From: Okapia johnstoni
Taxonomy: Eukaryota > Chordata > Mammalia > Artiodactyla > Giraffidae
NCBI GenBank assembly: GCA_024291935.2
Contig: CM044315.1
Location: 72,832,385-72,896,384 of the forward strand
DNA length: 64,000 bases
Direction of reading: 5' to 3'
Shown: piece after piece, positions 1-13,031 of the stretch
Numbering within the stretch: position 1 is the stretch's first letter
How the letters are laid out: each line of letters opens with the position of its first letter
Position numbers and translations under genes: made by a program
Notes under the pieces: generated by a model
What the model was told of the DNA's origin: nothing
The model's database searches: none
Seen by the model: only the letters and a program-made list of their open reading frames with translations

Positions 1-3000
1 TAACAATGCTGCATAGGAACCTGGAATGTTAGGTCCATGAATCATGGTAAATTGGACATGGTCAAGCGGAGATGGCAAGAGTAAACACTGACATCTTAGG
101 AATCAGTGAACTAAAATGAATGGGGATGGGAAATTTTAATTCAGATGACCATTATATCTACTACTGTGGGCAAGAATCTCTTAGAAGAAATGGAGTAGAT
201 TTGATAGTCAACAAAAGAATCGGAAATGGCAGTACTTGGGTGCAATCTCAAAACAATAGAATGATCTGTTTCCAAGGCAAACCACTCAACACCCCAGTAA
301 CCCAAGTCTATGTCCTAAACACTGATACTGAAGAAGCTGAAGTTGACCACTTCTACGAAGACCTACAAGACCTTCTAGAAGTAACACCAAAAAAAAAAAA
401 AAAAAAAGGTGTCCTTTTCACCACAGGGGATTGGAATGCAAAAGTAGGACGTCAAGAGATACCAAGGCAAATTTGGCCTTGGAGTACAAAATGAAGCAGG
501 GCAAAGGCTAACAGAGTTTTGCCAAGAAAACATATTGGTCATAGGGAATGCAAGAGACAACTCTACACATGGACATCATCAGATAGTCAATACCGAAATC
601 AGATTGATTATATCCTCTGCAGCCGAAGATGGTGAAGCTCTACACAGTCAGCAAAAACAACCTGGAGATGATTGTGGCTCAGATCATGAGTCCTTATTGC
701 AAAATTCAGGTTTAAATTGAATAAAGTAGGGAAAACCACAAGGTCATTCGGGTATAACCTAAATCAAATCCCTTATGAACATACAGTGAAGGTGACTAGT
801 AGATTCAAGTGATTAGCTCTGGTAAACAAGAGTACCTGAAGAACTATGGACAGAAGTTCATAACACTGTACAAGAGGCAATGATCACAAAAATCCCAAAG
901 GAAAAAAAAATGCAAGAAGGCAAAGTGGTTGCCTGAGGAGGCTTTACAAATATGTTGAGGAAAGAAGAGAAAGGGAAAGATACACCCAATTGAATGCAGA
1001 GTTCCAGAGAACAGGTAGGAGAGATAAGGTTTTAACTGAACAATGCAAAGAAACAGAGGAAAATAATAGAATGGGAAAGACTAGAGATCTCTTCAAGAAA
1101 ATTGGAAATATCAAGGGAATATTTCACGAAAGGATGGACACAATAAAGGACAGAAGTGGCAAGGACCTAATAGAAGCAGAAGATACTAAGAAGATGTGGC
1201 AAGAGTATATAGAAGAACTATACAAAAAAGTCTTAATGACCAGGATAACCACCATGGTGTGGTCACTCACCTAGAGCCAGACATCCTGGAATGTGAAGTC
1301 AAGTGGGCCTTAGGAAAAACTACTACAAACAAAGCTAATGGAGGTGATGGAATTCCAGCTATTTCAAATCCTAAAAGATGATGCTGTTAAAGTGTTGCAC
1401 TCAATATGTCAGTAAATTTGGAAAACTCAGCAGTGGCCACAAGACTGGAAAAGGTCAGTTTTCATTCCAATCCCAAAGAAGGGCAATACCAAAGAATGTT
1501 CAAACTACCAAATAATTGTGTTCATTTCACATGCCAGTAAAATTATGCTCAAAATTCTTCAAGCTAGGCTTTATCAGTACATGAACCGAGAACTTCCAGA
1601 TATACAAGCTGGGTTTAAAAATGGCAGAGGAACCAGAGATCAAATTGCTAACAATTGTTGAATCATAAAGAAAGCAAGGAAATTCCAGAAAAACATCTAC
1701 TTCTGCTTCATTGACTATGACTTTAGCATAGTATGGATCCTTCACTGTGTAGATCACAACAAACTGTGGAATATTCTTGGAGTGATGCAAATACCAGACC
1801 ACTTTACCTGTCTCCTGAGAAACCTGTCTTCATGTCAAGAAGCAACAACTAGAACCTTCAGTTCAGTTCAGTCACTCAGTCATGTCCAATTCTTTGCAAC
1901 CCCATGGACTGCAGCAAGCCAGGCTTCCCTGTCCATCACCAACTCCTGGAGCTTGCTCAAACTCATGTCCATCGAGTCGGTGATGCTATCCAACCATCTC
2001 ATCCTCTGTTGTCCCCTTCTCCTCCTGCCTTCAATCTTTCCCAACATCAGGGTCTTTTCCAATGAGTCAGTTCTTCGCATCAGGTGGCCAAAGTATTGGA
2101 GCTTCAGCTTTAGCATCAGTCCTTCCAATGAATATTCAGGGTTGATTTCCTTTAGTATTGACTGGTTGGATCTCCTTGCTGTCCAAGGGACTCTCAAGAG
2201 TCTTCTCCAACACTACAGTTCAAAAGCATCAATTCTTCAGCATTCAGCTTTCTTTATGGTCCAGCTCTCACATCCATATATGACTATTGGAAAAACCATA
2301 GCTTTGACCATATGGACCTTTGTCAGTGAAGTAATGTCTCTGCTTTTTAATATGCTGTCTAGGTTAGCCATGGCTTTTCTTCCAATGGAAACAGTGATAG
2401 AATTAGAACCTTACATGGAACAACAGACTGGCTCAAAATTGGGAAAGGAGTACATCAAGGCTGTATATTGTCATCCTGTTTATTTAACTTATATGCAGAG
2501 TACATCATGTGAAATGCGGAACTGGATGAATCACAAGCTGGAATCAAAAATGCCAGGAGAAATAATCAACAACTTCAGATATGAAGATGATACCACTCTA
2601 ATGGCAAATAGAAGGGGGGGGGGGATGCAAGCAGTGACAGATTTTATTTTCTTGGGCTTCAAAATCACTGCAGACAGTGACTGCAGCCACAAAATTAAAA
2701 GACACTTGCTCCTTGGAAGAAAAACTATCACAAACCTAGATAGCATATTAAAAAACAGAGACATCACTTTGCTGACAAAGGTCCAGATAGTCAAAACTAT
2801 GGTATTCCAGTAGTCATGTACGGATGTGAGAGTTGGACCATTAAGAAGACTGAGCGCCAAAGAACTGATGCTTTCTAACTGCAGTGCTGGAGAAGACTCC
2901 TGCAAGTCCCTTGGACAGCAAGGAGATCAAACCAGTCAATCCTAAAGGAAATCAACCCTGAATATTCATTGGAAGGATTGATGCTAAAGCTGAAGCTCCA

Positions 3001-3227
3001 ATACTCTGGCCACCTGATGCGAAGAGCTGACTCACTGGAAAAGATCCTGATGCTGGGAAAGATTGAGGGCAAGAGGAGAGGGGGATGACAGAGCATGAGA
3101 TGGCTGGATTGCATCACTGACTCAATGGACATGAGTTTGAACAAACCCCAGGAAACAGTGAAGGACAGGAAAGCCTGGCATGCTGAAGTTCATGGGGTAG
3201 CAGAGTCGGACACAACTTATCAATAAC
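1..3227 (+). mobile_element. BovB LINE (RTE clade), long decayed copy
   Basis: Translated pieces run in order through the BovB protein. An apurinic endonuclease region comes first, with GDWNAKVG at 426-449 and DCGSDHE at 670-690. The reverse transcriptase region follows (LEPDILECEVKWAL near 1270, then the fingers and palm to about 1850), and then the C-terminal domain from 2404 to 3227. Many stops and frameshifts are present. The region between the YADD-equivalent (here YEDD, near 2580) and the FIFLG motif is deleted around a G-run at 2614-2624. A younger inverted BovB splits it at 1858/2404. The 5' end is left of the window. It is dead as an element. Confidence 0.93.
1859..2403 (-). mobile_element. 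BovB 3' fragment nested inside the older BovB
   Basis: Inverted relative to its host. The minus-strand frame carries the BovB C-terminus ([20 protein letters not shown] and on to the stop region). It is flanked by the 9-bp direct repeat TAGAACCTT at 1850-1858 and 2404-2412, a target-site duplication, and removing it plus one repeat restores the host BovB reading. The last 18 bases (2386-2403) look like plus-sense BovB. Confidence 0.9.
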
Positions 3228-3446
3228 AATGTGGCTCAGTGGTAAAGAATCCACCCACCCAAGCAGGAGACATGGGTTCAATCCTTGGGTCAGGAAGATC
3301 CTCTGAAGAAGGAAATGGCAACCCACTCCATTATTCTTGCCTGGGATATCCCATGGACAGAAGAGCCTGGTGGGCTATACAGTCCATGGCGTCACAAAGA
3401 GTTGGACATGACTTAGCAACTGAACACACACACACATGCACACACA
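3228..3446 (+). mobile_element. Bov-tA-type SINE with CA-rich tail
   Basis: Starts at a tRNA-like head (GGCTCAGTGGTAAAGAATCC) and continues into the BovB-like body (GGCAACCCACTCCA, CATGGACAGAAGAGCCTGG, AGAGTTGGACATGACT). It ends in a CA-repeat tail. It directly follows the BovB 3' end. Confidence 0.88.
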
Positions 3447-4817
3447 ACATTTAAATTATTTTATTAAATAAGATTGAGAATATTATAAAGTATAAGACAT
3501 TCCACTAACTACACAATTAAAATACTAATTCTCATACTTCAGCTTCTCCCTAATTTAGCAATATCTAATAGTTACATATTGATTACATTGATTTTATTTT
3601 CTTATAGTAAACTCTATAAATAATCACCTTTCAAGCTCTTGCAAACAGAAGTAAACAAGAAGTATATTTTCCACTTCCAGGGTAACACTGATTTACAGGA
3701 CTCATGGGGCTGAATTACAGCTCTGACTTGCACATTGTATCATTTAATCCTTGCTATAATCCTATAAGGTGGGTATTATCAGCTTCATTTTATAGGAGAA
3801 TAAATTGAGGCTTATAAGGGGTAAGAAACTTGTCCAGGGTTAATGGGTTATAAGAAAAGCCTGGACCCCATATCTGACATGTTACAAAAATTTAGTTCTA
3901 ATCTACAGCAGTATGTAAGGAAAAGTCTATGTTTTGAAGATTTGTCAATAAACTGACACTGATTTTTGAAAACTAAGTATAAGAACTATTTCTATTCAGT
4001 AACTGCAACTATGTACCTCTCACTGATTATTATATACTAAGAATATTATTCTATATAATGCAAGTAAAACCAAAGATCATGCAAAACTCTGAAAATGAAT
4101 AACTGAAAATCAACAAAATTCTGAAAATGTAACATGTATATACTTTCACAGAGAATGGCTAATTTTTAGCTAAACACAGGGAATAGTTAATTTGTTAGCT
4201 AAAAATGAAATGGAAAATATGTGTAATAGTTAAGATCAAAATAGTTTTCCATCAAAAACAAAAATTTTTTTAAGTACAAAAGTAAACTCATTCTCTAAAA
4301 AATTAAAGCTACCAAGTTTTAAGTCACACAGAAATTCCAATGCCTGATTTTTGTTCTTGTTTTCCCCAAAATAAGGAACGGAATTAAATATTTATTGAGC
4401 ACCTTCTATGTGACAGACACTGAACTAACTGCTTTTGATTACTTTTATCTCATGGAATGCCTGAGTACTAAGGGGTACTATTACTCCAACAGCACATAAG
4501 AAAAAACTCAGGATCTAAATGTCACATTGCTCTAAGGGTATAGTAACACTGCAGAAAAGATTCATACTCACATCTGACTCCATGCTCTGCACCACATCAT
4601 GCAATTAACAACCAGAAAACATACCATTTGGGAACATGAGAATTTAAGTTAAAATTCAAGCAGTTATCTTTTAAATAAGCTATGTGCCTGTGCCACTAGT
4701 CTGTGGCCAGTACAAAAAAAAGTGCCAAATAAAAGTTTATTGAATGGAATGTAACAGAGGAAGAAATGGGATCAACTCCACTCACGTCTTCTTTTTAATT
4801 TTTAATTTTTCTTTTTA
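3447..4817. other. No gene; AT-rich with two MIR-like relics
   Basis: Minus-oriented MIR-like sequence at about 3720-3875 (GGTGGGTATTATC followed by a gap-ridden copy of the fixed core) and at about 4385-4600 (TTTATTGAGCACCTTCTATG). The rest is unremarkable AT-rich DNA inside the presumed first intron of ZFYVE9. Confidence 0.6.
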
Positions 4818-4960
4818 AAGAAGGAAATGGCAACCCACTTGAATATTGTTGCCTGGAAAACTCCATGGACAAAGGAGCCTGGCAGGCTACAGTCCATGGG
4901 GTTGCAAAGAGTCAGACACGACTGACCAACTATCACTCACTCACTCATAAACACACCAAA
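4818..4960 (+). mobile_element. Bov-tA SINE, 3' body fragment
   Basis: Begins at AAGGAAATGGCAACCCACTT and runs to AGAGTCAGACACGACTGACC plus a CACT-rich tail. The tRNA-like head is missing. Confidence 0.85.
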
Positions 4961-6939
4961 GAGTCATGTAATATATATTCCCTGCCTCTTGAGCCTCCCC
5001 CCCACACACACCATCTTTCTAAAGGAGCTAATGTAAAATTATTGCTCACAAGTAACATATATGATTTTTTTCCTTAAAAAATAAAACACTGAATCAGGAA
5101 ACAGAAGAAGGAATGAACATATATAAAAATTACTAATATCTGTAAAGGGCAAGCTACTGGATTAAACATTGAAGCTTTAAAGAGAGATCCAGCATGTTCC
5201 CCTCGATTACACTTGTCTGGTTCTGCCTTATAACATTTAATTAAACATGTCCTGCTTCCACAATTACCTAGTTGCTCTCAGAGACCTTGGTCATTTCCTG
5301 TTTCTTAGAACACCAAAGACAGGACCTCACACTTAATATTGGTAGCTAAAATTTTATAAAGATCTTCACAGATTACAAAACTTTTCCAAATGCATTTACC
5401 CTAAAAGCTTTGCATAAGTATAATAACTATCTGTATTTTACAGACAATGACATTGAAATCCAAGATTAAGAGCCAAGTAAGTAGGCAGGTATCCTTCTGT
5501 AACACCACAGCTACCAGAAAAGGCTCTCAAAAATGTGTTTGATCGAATCAGCTGTCCCTCAAAATATTATTTTTCTAAGAGTATAACACCACATCATGTA
5601 AGAGATAATGAATGATCTGTTGCTATGAGAAATGACTGTACTGCCACTTAAGACTTACAGACTTGCTAGAAAACAGATACCTTCATTCAGCTTGACAAGG
5701 TTAATTAATTTTACCAGTGATACTTAAACTTTAGAAGGACTAAGAACTGACTAGCTTGATAAAAATGAAACTCTTGGACCATCACCATCTCTAAAAATTC
5801 TGATTCAAGGGGCCAGGAATCTGCATATTTTAATAAGCACTCTTAGCTGATTCTAATGTTGGTAGTCTTTAGAGACACATTAAGAACTGAATTAGATTTG
5901 TTTAATCTACCTCCCCAAAATGAAGGCCATTTTTTTTCAGTTATATTTAAGCAAAAATCTTCCAAAAAACAATACTAGACTATGGCATCTAATAGGATAG
6001 GTCCCCCAAAAGAATTTAACACACAAAACCTCCTTCCACCTGGAGCTTCACACACTGCACAGGAGGTAAATCAGGGGTCTTTTAGGTAGTTACCCATGTT
6101 AAATTCTGTTTTAATTGATGAAATCGACTATGACTGCAATGTAATTTAGTAAAACACTTTTATAGGTCTAATACAAATGACTGGCTGTTCAACAGTAAAA
6201 TGGAACTCTGAACCTAATACAGAAATAATCACTTAAAAATCACCAACAATACAAGCCCATTGTTAAACTTTAAATGACCATCACAATGTTGTCAGATTGT
6301 GGATGAATTTTCCCCCATTATTAAATATTTACTGAGAGTTGGCACAGCACCTCTGTGTACTTTCTGAATTTTCTACAATAAGCATATTTTTCTCAGGATT
6401 ATAAGTTTTATAAGCACTTAATTCTACAATCTTCACATGCATAATAGAAAACAAGAATAATCCAAACCACATTTATCATTAACTATAAATACTCAAATAT
6501 CTGACTAACGTATCAAATCATGATCACTAACTTTTCTTTTTACATTAATACTAGGACAAATCACTTACCTACTAAAATTTAGAATATGTCCTATTTCTAT
6601 CAGGTATCTGTTATTAGGATAGTTAGCATGACTTTAAAATCCTCTTGTCATTCATACTATGGATCTGTTTTTGTAACGAGAACTGAGGCATTAAAATATT
6701 TACACTCTCTTATGGCAGGGGTGGGGATGGGGGACCAGACCTTTGTTTAAAAAAAAAAAAAAAAAAAGATGTTTTTCTAATTGTGAGTGTTTATCTAGGA
6801 AACTTAACATCGCAAAGCTGGAACTGGGCTTTCTCCAAGGCAGACCACGCTTAGGAGCAAAATGTAACAGAAGAAAGCAGAGATGAGCTCCCGGTAGGTG
6901 GTGAAATTTCACCTCAAATAAGACGCAAACGGTTGTTTA
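4961..6939. other. No gene; unique intronic DNA
   Basis: AT-rich sequence with a diffuse minus-strand MIR relic at about 5340-5500 and a 19-base A-run at 6749-6767. Nothing coding was seen. Confidence 0.6.
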
Positions 6940-8060
6940 CAGCCCAGTCAGGTGGGGGAATGACACTCCAGAAGTTCTAAGGGCTTTCGGGGCCCCGCAC
7001 TTTCGGCGCCGGTTCTCTCAACCCTGCCCTCCCGCCCCTCCCCCCGGGACTCTGCGGGACTCAGCACCGGGCGCGGAAAAGCCCAGGCTGTTCGCAAACA
7101 GGCGTCCTCTGCCTCCCTCCGGGATGTACGTGCGGGGCCCTGGGTAAGAGGCTGCGCTTTCCCAGGCCCGCGGCCAATCCAAAGGTTGCCAGCGACCCTG
7201 CCAGCCCCCGGCTCCACACACCCGGCCGCCCCGCTGCCCAGGCCGGAGCGAGGGCTTCCCGGCGTCGCGGGGCCTAGTCGCCCCCCACGCGCCTCCAGCT
7301 TCTCGGGGGACGCGAGGAGGAAGGGCTGAGGGCCCCCCGCCAGCCGCGGGGTGGGGAGGCGGCCGCCGCGGCAGGACGCCCCGTCCGCCCGGCCCGAGGA
7401 CTTGCCGCCAGGGCCCTCCTGGGCGGCCGAAGGCCAGCGAGCCCGGGACCGCGCCGCGCCACACTCACCTCGAGCAGCGGCCGCTGCCGCCTCAGCATGG
7501 CCGGGGGGGTCGTCCCTGAGCCGACAGCCTCCTCCGGAGGGCACCGGCCCGGCCCCAGGCGCCGCCGCGAAGCCTCCCACTCCTGAAGGGGCCGAGGTCG
7601 CCGCTGTTGCTGAGGCCCGGCGCCCGCCAGACCGCATCGGGCTCCCGGGCCGCCGCAGCCACGCGGATCCCGCAGGAGCGCCGCTGAGCCGGGCCGGGGG
7701 CGCAAGGCTGCGGCGGGACGACCGAGGTGCTGCAGGCGGGGATCCTCCGCGAAGCCTCCAGCGTCGCCGTGGCCGCTCCTGCCGCCGGCGCCGCTGGGCC
7801 ACAGCGCCCCCTGGGCCCCACGCCCGGCTACGGCGCCGGGATTGCGGCGGCCGCCCGGGCACGAGCGGTAGGGAACGCGAGGGAGCGCGGCCTGGGGTTG
7901 GCGGGGGCCGGGTGCTCCCTGCGCCGCCCTCGGGTCCCCGGCCCGCCCCCGACGACGCCTCCCGGGAGCCGGAAGCCCCTCGGTCCCCACCGAGCTTGAT
8001 GGGTCCCCTCCCCACTTCCCAATCTTCAGGCCCTAAGCGTCTTTGCACCTTTTCCTTCTC
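6940..8060 (-). promoter_or_regulatory. CpG island, probable ZFYVE9 promoter
   Basis: An abrupt block of very GC-rich, CpG-dense sequence sits in an AT-rich region. It contains GC boxes (for example CCCGCCCCC at 7942-7950) and an ETS-type CCGGAAG at 7969-7975, but no clear TATA box. Such islands usually mark housekeeping-type promoters. A minus-strand splice donor lies inside it (7469/7468). The position about 50 kb downstream of BTF3L4 on the same strand matches the mammalian order BTF3L4-ZFYVE9, recalled from the human map. The long open frames on both strands here (up to 366 codons) are an effect of GC richness and match no known protein. Confidence 0.8.
7469..7960 (-). other. ZFYVE9: Candidate untranslated first exon of ZFYVE9 (SARA)
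   Basis: On the minus strand the sequence GCTGCTCGAG is followed at 7468 by GTGAGTGT, a near-perfect U2 donor. It would end a GC-rich 5' UTR exon that starts somewhere between about 7600 and 7960, and the exact start is unknown. ZFYVE9 encodes the FYVE-domain endosomal adaptor that presents SMAD2/3 to TGF-beta receptors. Its coding exons would lie left of position 1. The assignment rests on gene order and the donor only, since no ZFYVE9 protein sequence is present. Confidence 0.45.
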
Positions 8061-10437
8061 TCCAGAAGGTACGTGAACAATCCTGGCACTCGGACCTTCA
8101 CCTGAGAGCGGGAATGTGAGGCGGTCTTCTCGTTTTCATCTCTCGTGATTCAAGGGGGATCCCTCCTAATCCCTTCAGTGTGTCTGGATATAAGAAGTGA
8201 CCCAGAATCAACCTCCCTCCCCAATCCCCACCCCCACCCAGTCCTCTCCCAAAACAGACGAAGGAATTGTCTTGGACGTTAACTTATTTTGGATCTAGTG
8301 GCAGATCATTTGAGTAATTTCCTTAAGATTCCAAACCCTTAACCCCCAACCTCCCCCAAAATAGAAAATAATAATATCCCGAGCAAGAGAAGAGTTAACC
8401 AATGAGTTGTCCGGAAATTCATAAGTAACTTAAAGGTAAGAGAAGAACCATCCATCTATTCTAACTAACCTACTCCCCCGCCCCCATCTCTACTCTTCCT
8501 CCCGCAACCCCTGCCAAATCCCAGGTGAGGTTTTGCAGGAAGCAAATTGTTACATAGCCAGGACTGTGGAGGGGCTGTGGAACTGTTCTGTTTACAGATA
8601 CCCCACATTCGATCCCACTCAAACTCTAGGGTGCAAACATCAGAACCAAAAACAAAACAAACGAAAAGACTATCAGAGGGAAAATAGGGAAACAGAGAGA
8701 TTCTTTAAATCCTCTGGTCCCCAATTTTTCCAAATAGATCATTTTGTCATAAAGTGGTATAGTGGAACAAGTAGGGACTTTGATGCCAGACAGGGCCTGA
8801 TACTGCTCATTGCAGTTCTGTCATGAGTAACTTTATGACCCTGGGTAAATTATATAATGTTTCAGAACCTTGGTTTTCTGATGCCTACCTTGCTGGTTGT
8901 TGTGAAGATTAGACAGAATTTATGTAAAGGAACTGGCCCATAGAAGATACTCAATAAATGTTAGTTCCTACTATGGTTGGTTCCAAAACACCCTCGCAGT
9001 CTTTCTTGGGTGTATTAAAAAAAAAGGTGCAACATTCTTGGACTGGGTAAAATCTCCCTAAATTTCACTGTTGAATTTATATAACATCCCTCCACGGAAG
9101 GCTAATAGAGCCAGTATACTGGATCCTATGACATTCTGTTGCATAGCAGATATCAGCATAGAACCAGTATATTTTTCTGTATGAAAAAAGAATTATAAGG
9201 CAGTCTCACCTTACCTTAGGTTATGTCCTAATAATAATAAACCTTAATGAGAAAATTATATAAGGTCTCTGGGAACTTGCAAATAATAATTGAGCAGCCA
9301 CCTCAGAGAAAATATAACCTAACAGCTCTCTTCCAATCAATGAAAGCTGTTCCAGCATGTGCCTTTGCCACCTACTTCTGAGTCACATTGCAAAAAAATC
9401 ACTATCCCCTTTTTATAACAAGAGAAACTGGGGCTCAGAAGGAAACTATGATTCATTCTCACAACAGCTCTATGAATTAAGTACTACACTACCACCATTT
9501 CACATGTGAAATACATCCAGTGTAAGGAAAAGTTGGAAGTAGGCCCCGATATTCCTTCAAGTATTATCTGATGCTCTAACAGTAACAGTCCTTTCTGCAA
9601 TATTCAGAAAATGCTGTAAGGCTACGACAGTTGCTAAAATTTTTCAATCTAGAAAAATGGGCTCTTTAATTAAGATTAGTTTGGCAACCTAACATTAGCA
9701 CTGTGCTTTTCAAGCCTAGTTCACTACCACCAGGAGGAAATCTGCATTTGTTTATGAATAATCATGCTACACAGGGTGTAGCTACTACGTGAAGATGATT
9801 CATTTGTTCCCAGGACCAATTTCCTCTTGCTTCACACTTTCTCCCCTTCTATTCAACTTATGTTGCTCAAAGAGGCTGCCTTGATCATCACTGCCATTTC
9901 TCTGATTATAGTAGTCCATTTTAAATCCTTTCATCTACACTTTTATTCCATAGTTTCAATACTTCTTACCCGATCTGCTCTCTGCTTCTGAAATGTCTTT
10001 CATCTGTTGTCTTCTCCTCTACTGTAAATCTTTTCATTTTAATCTACCTTGACCTGCTGTCAATTGATTTGGTTACCCTACCCTCAATTTTGCATTGATT
10101 TCCACTCCTATCCAGTGACAGTAAAATACCTCCTTATTCCCAGCCTGGTAAACACACTTTCGCTTTTATACCACATACATCCTATAGAAAGCCCATATTT
10201 GTAAGAATGGTTTCTTCAAGTGAGTTTAAAGTATAGCACCCCAAACAAAATTGCCGTTGCTCCTTAAAATTTGTTCTTTAAAATTCAGGCCTTTTATTTG
10301 TCAATTATAGGCTGAGAAAAGAAAATTCGAACAAAAAGGTATTCATTTTCTGGCTTGGTGAATGGCATAGGAAACATCATTAACTCTTGTGTCTCTGTCC
10401 TGTACAACTGGTCACTACACCTGATAAATTATACTTC
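8061..10437. other. No gene; upstream flank of the CpG island
   Basis: A plus-strand MIR relic lies at about 8770-8972 (CCCTGGGTAAATTAT through CAATAAATGTTAGTTCC), and a minus MIR-like piece at about 9400-9540. The remainder is unique AT-rich sequence with no supported gene. Confidence 0.6.
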
Positions 10438-10564
10438 TTTTTTTTTTAACTTTAATTTTTTCACCATGTGGCATGAGGAATCTTCGTTCACTGAGCAGGG
10501 ATCAAACCCACACCCTCTGCATTGGAAGCATGGAGTCGTAACCACTGAACCACTGGGGAAGTCC
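10438..10564 (-). mobile_element. CHR-2-type tRNA-derived SINE
   Basis: Plus-strand T-run followed by the reversed head: GGGATCAAACCCACACC, GCATGGAGTCGTAACCACTG and GGGGAAGTCCC at the right end. This is the A/B-box part of the cetartiodactyl CHR family in reverse. Confidence 0.85.
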
Positions 10565-10883
10565 CTCTATCTGTTACTTAATCATTGAGTTTCTCTCCTC
10601 TCCAATTCCACTTCTGCAGATGCACTGAATACAAAGGAAGAAGGGAAGAAAGAAGGAGGAATTAATATTATACTTGTGTACAAGAGTATTACTGTATAAA
10701 TGTTTGTTTAAAGAGCACAAAATCTCTTCCGTGTTTTCGATAATCATTGTGCTTTCCAATTTATAAGTACTTATTACTACACTGTCAATATCTGTTTGCT
10801 TGTATGTTTTCCCTATCAGATTGTGAATGTTTGATTCATTTCTGTGTTCCTACAACCAGTCTCAGCACAGAATTTAGGGGATA
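10565..10883. other. No gene; possible L2 relic
   Basis: Unique sequence. About 10790-10870 resembles the worn L2 3' end (TTGTGAATGTTTGATTCATTTCTGTGTTCC). No coding signal. Confidence 0.45.
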
Positions 10884-12248
10884 TTATTGTTCTGTTCACT
10901 CATGTCCGACTCTGTGATCCCAAGAACTGCAGCACACCAGGCTTCTCTGTCCTTCACTATCTCCCAGAGTTTATTCAAATTCATGTCCATTGAGTCGGTG
11001 TTGCCATCTAACCATCTCATCCACTGTCATCCCCTTTTCCTCCTGCCTTCAATCTTTCCCAGCATCAGGGTCTTTCCCAATGGTCAGCTCTTCCCATCAG
11101 GTGGCAAAAGTATTGGAGCTTCAGCTTCAGCATCAGTCCTTCCAAAGATTCAGGGTTGATTTCCTTTAGGATTGACTAGTTTGATCTCCTTGATGTCCAA
11201 GGGACTCTCAATTGTCTTCTCCATTACCACAGTTGAAAAGCAGCAATTCTTTGGCACCAGCTTCCCTGGTAGCTCATATGGTAAAGAATCTGCCTGCAAT
11301 GCAGGAGACCTGGTTCAATCCCTGGGTTGGGAAGATCCCCTGGAGAAGGGAATGGCAACCCACTCCAGTGTTCTTGCCTGGAGAATTCCATGGACAGAGG
11401 AGCCTGGGGGGCTACAGTCCATGGGGTCCCAAAGAGTTGGACAGTTTCAGCCAACTCTCACATCCATACATGACTACTGGGAAAACCATAATTTTGACTA
11501 TACGAACTGCAAAGTGATGTCTCTGCTTTTTAATATGCTGTCTAGGTTTGTCATACTTTTTCTTCCAAGGAGCAAGCATCTTTTAATTTCATGGCTTCAG
11601 TCAATGTCTGCAGTGATTTTGGAGCCCAAGAATATAAAATCTGTCACTGTTTCTACTTTTTGTCCTTCTATTTGCCATGAAGTGATGGGACCAGATGCCA
11701 TAATCTTAGATTTTTTTTAAGTTGAGTTTTAAGCCAGCTTTTTCACTCACCTCTTTCTCCACCCCCATCAAGAGGCTCTTTAGTTTCTCTTCACTTTCTG
11801 CCATTACAGTGGTATCATCTGCATATCTGAAGTTGTTGATATTTCTCCCGGTAATCTTGATTCCAGCTTGTGAGTCATCCAGCCTGGCATTTTGCATGAT
11901 GTACTCTGCATTTAAGTTAAACAAGCGGGGTGAAAATATACAGCCTTGACGTACTCATTTCCCAATTTTGAATCAGTCCATTGTTCCATGTCTGGTTCTA
12001 ACTGTTGCTTCTTGTCCTGTATACAGATTTCTCAGGAGACAGGTAAGGTGGTCTGGTGTTCCCATCTCTTTAAGAATTTTCCACAGTTTGTTGTGATCCA
12101 CACAGTCAAAGGCTTTAGCATAGTCAATAAAGCAGAACTAGATGTTTTTCTGGAATTCCCTTGCTTTCTCTGTGATCCAAAGGATGTTGGCAATTTAATC
12201 TCGGGTTCCTCTGCCTTCTTTAAATCCAGCTTGTACATCAGGGGATGT
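10884..12248 (-). mobile_element. BovB LINE, 5'-truncated, interrupted by a SINE
   Basis: The minus strand encodes BovB from the RT palm (a frame with NINNFRYADDTTVMAESEEK near 11800-11850) to the C-terminus at its left edge. The plus strand shows the mirrored text, for example CATGTCCATTGAGTCGG near 10981. Stops and indels break the frame. A Bov-tA SINE sits inside at 11264-11450. Confidence 0.92.
11264..11450 (+). mobile_element. Bov-tA SINE inside the minus-strand BovB
   Basis: Complete head and body: CTTCCCTGGTAGCTCA, GTAAAGAATCTGCCTGCAAT, GAATTCCATGGACAGAGG and AGAGTTGGACAGT. It replaces about 20 bases of the host BovB between GGCACCAG and CCAACTCTCAC, so the target duplication is not obvious. 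Confidence 0.9.
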
Positions 12249-12944
12249 TAAGCTGAACTAAATGATGGTTTGGCCTGATGTGCACAAGACTAATGCAACC
12301 TTTCCACTCAATTACTTTTTAGGCCTTTCCTGTTAACTTCCAGGGTCCACCAAAGAGTAAGACTCTCCTTCAACAGGTGATTGCCCTGCAGCCCAGAATT
12401 GACCTCAACCTGCTGTTGCTACCTATGGTATTCCCCACCCCTCTGACCAATCACAGCCAGGGTTCAAACCAAAATTCAGAGTTACTTGTTACCAAACAGG
12501 AGAGCCCTAGAGGAAACCAGAAGTCAGGTCAGTAAAGCAACACAAAAAGGAAAATTGGGAACATTTGGGAGCTGTTTAGGTCACTTGAGTCATTTCAAAA
12601 GGAACAAAGCAGTTCCCACTTTCGGAATAAGTACATTAAGAAAGTAATCAAATATGTGAAGAAAGATATGTGCAAAAAGATGTTTATTATAGATTTTACT
12701 GTAGGTTTATGACACCAAAATGTAAGGAAAACCTTAAATGAATTATGGTATCTCAACACAATTATTGTGCATCTACTAATTGTATTTTTGAAGAGTTTTA
12801 AAAGACATTTAATACTGCTTGTGATTCAATATCAAATGAAGTGTTAAGTTAAAAAGACCATTGATGATGCCAATCATTTTTCTATATATTTCTGAAACAT
12901 ATAATATTTAGAAGAAGTAGTAAAAAATGTATGTTTGTGAGATA
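12249..12944. other. No gene seen
   Basis: AT-rich unassigned sequence between the BovB and an old L1 relic. No repeat head, tail or long frame was recognised. Confidence 0.5.
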
Positions 12945-13031
12945 TTTTTTTAACTTTTTGTTTTGAAATAATTTCATATTTAAAGAAAAGTTCCAAAAAT
13001 ACTACCAAAATAAACCCCATATACCTTTCAT

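Noticed and set aside
1782..2813. 343-codon plus-strand frame
   Set aside because: It runs antisense through a nested BovB and then sense through the older BovB. The frame is a by-product of the insertion.
6948..8076. Long overlapping open frames on both strands (366, 241 and 238 codons)
   Set aside because: They lie in a CpG island where stop codons are rare. The peptides are Ala/Pro/Gly/Arg-rich in every frame, match no family, and a splice donor cuts through them.
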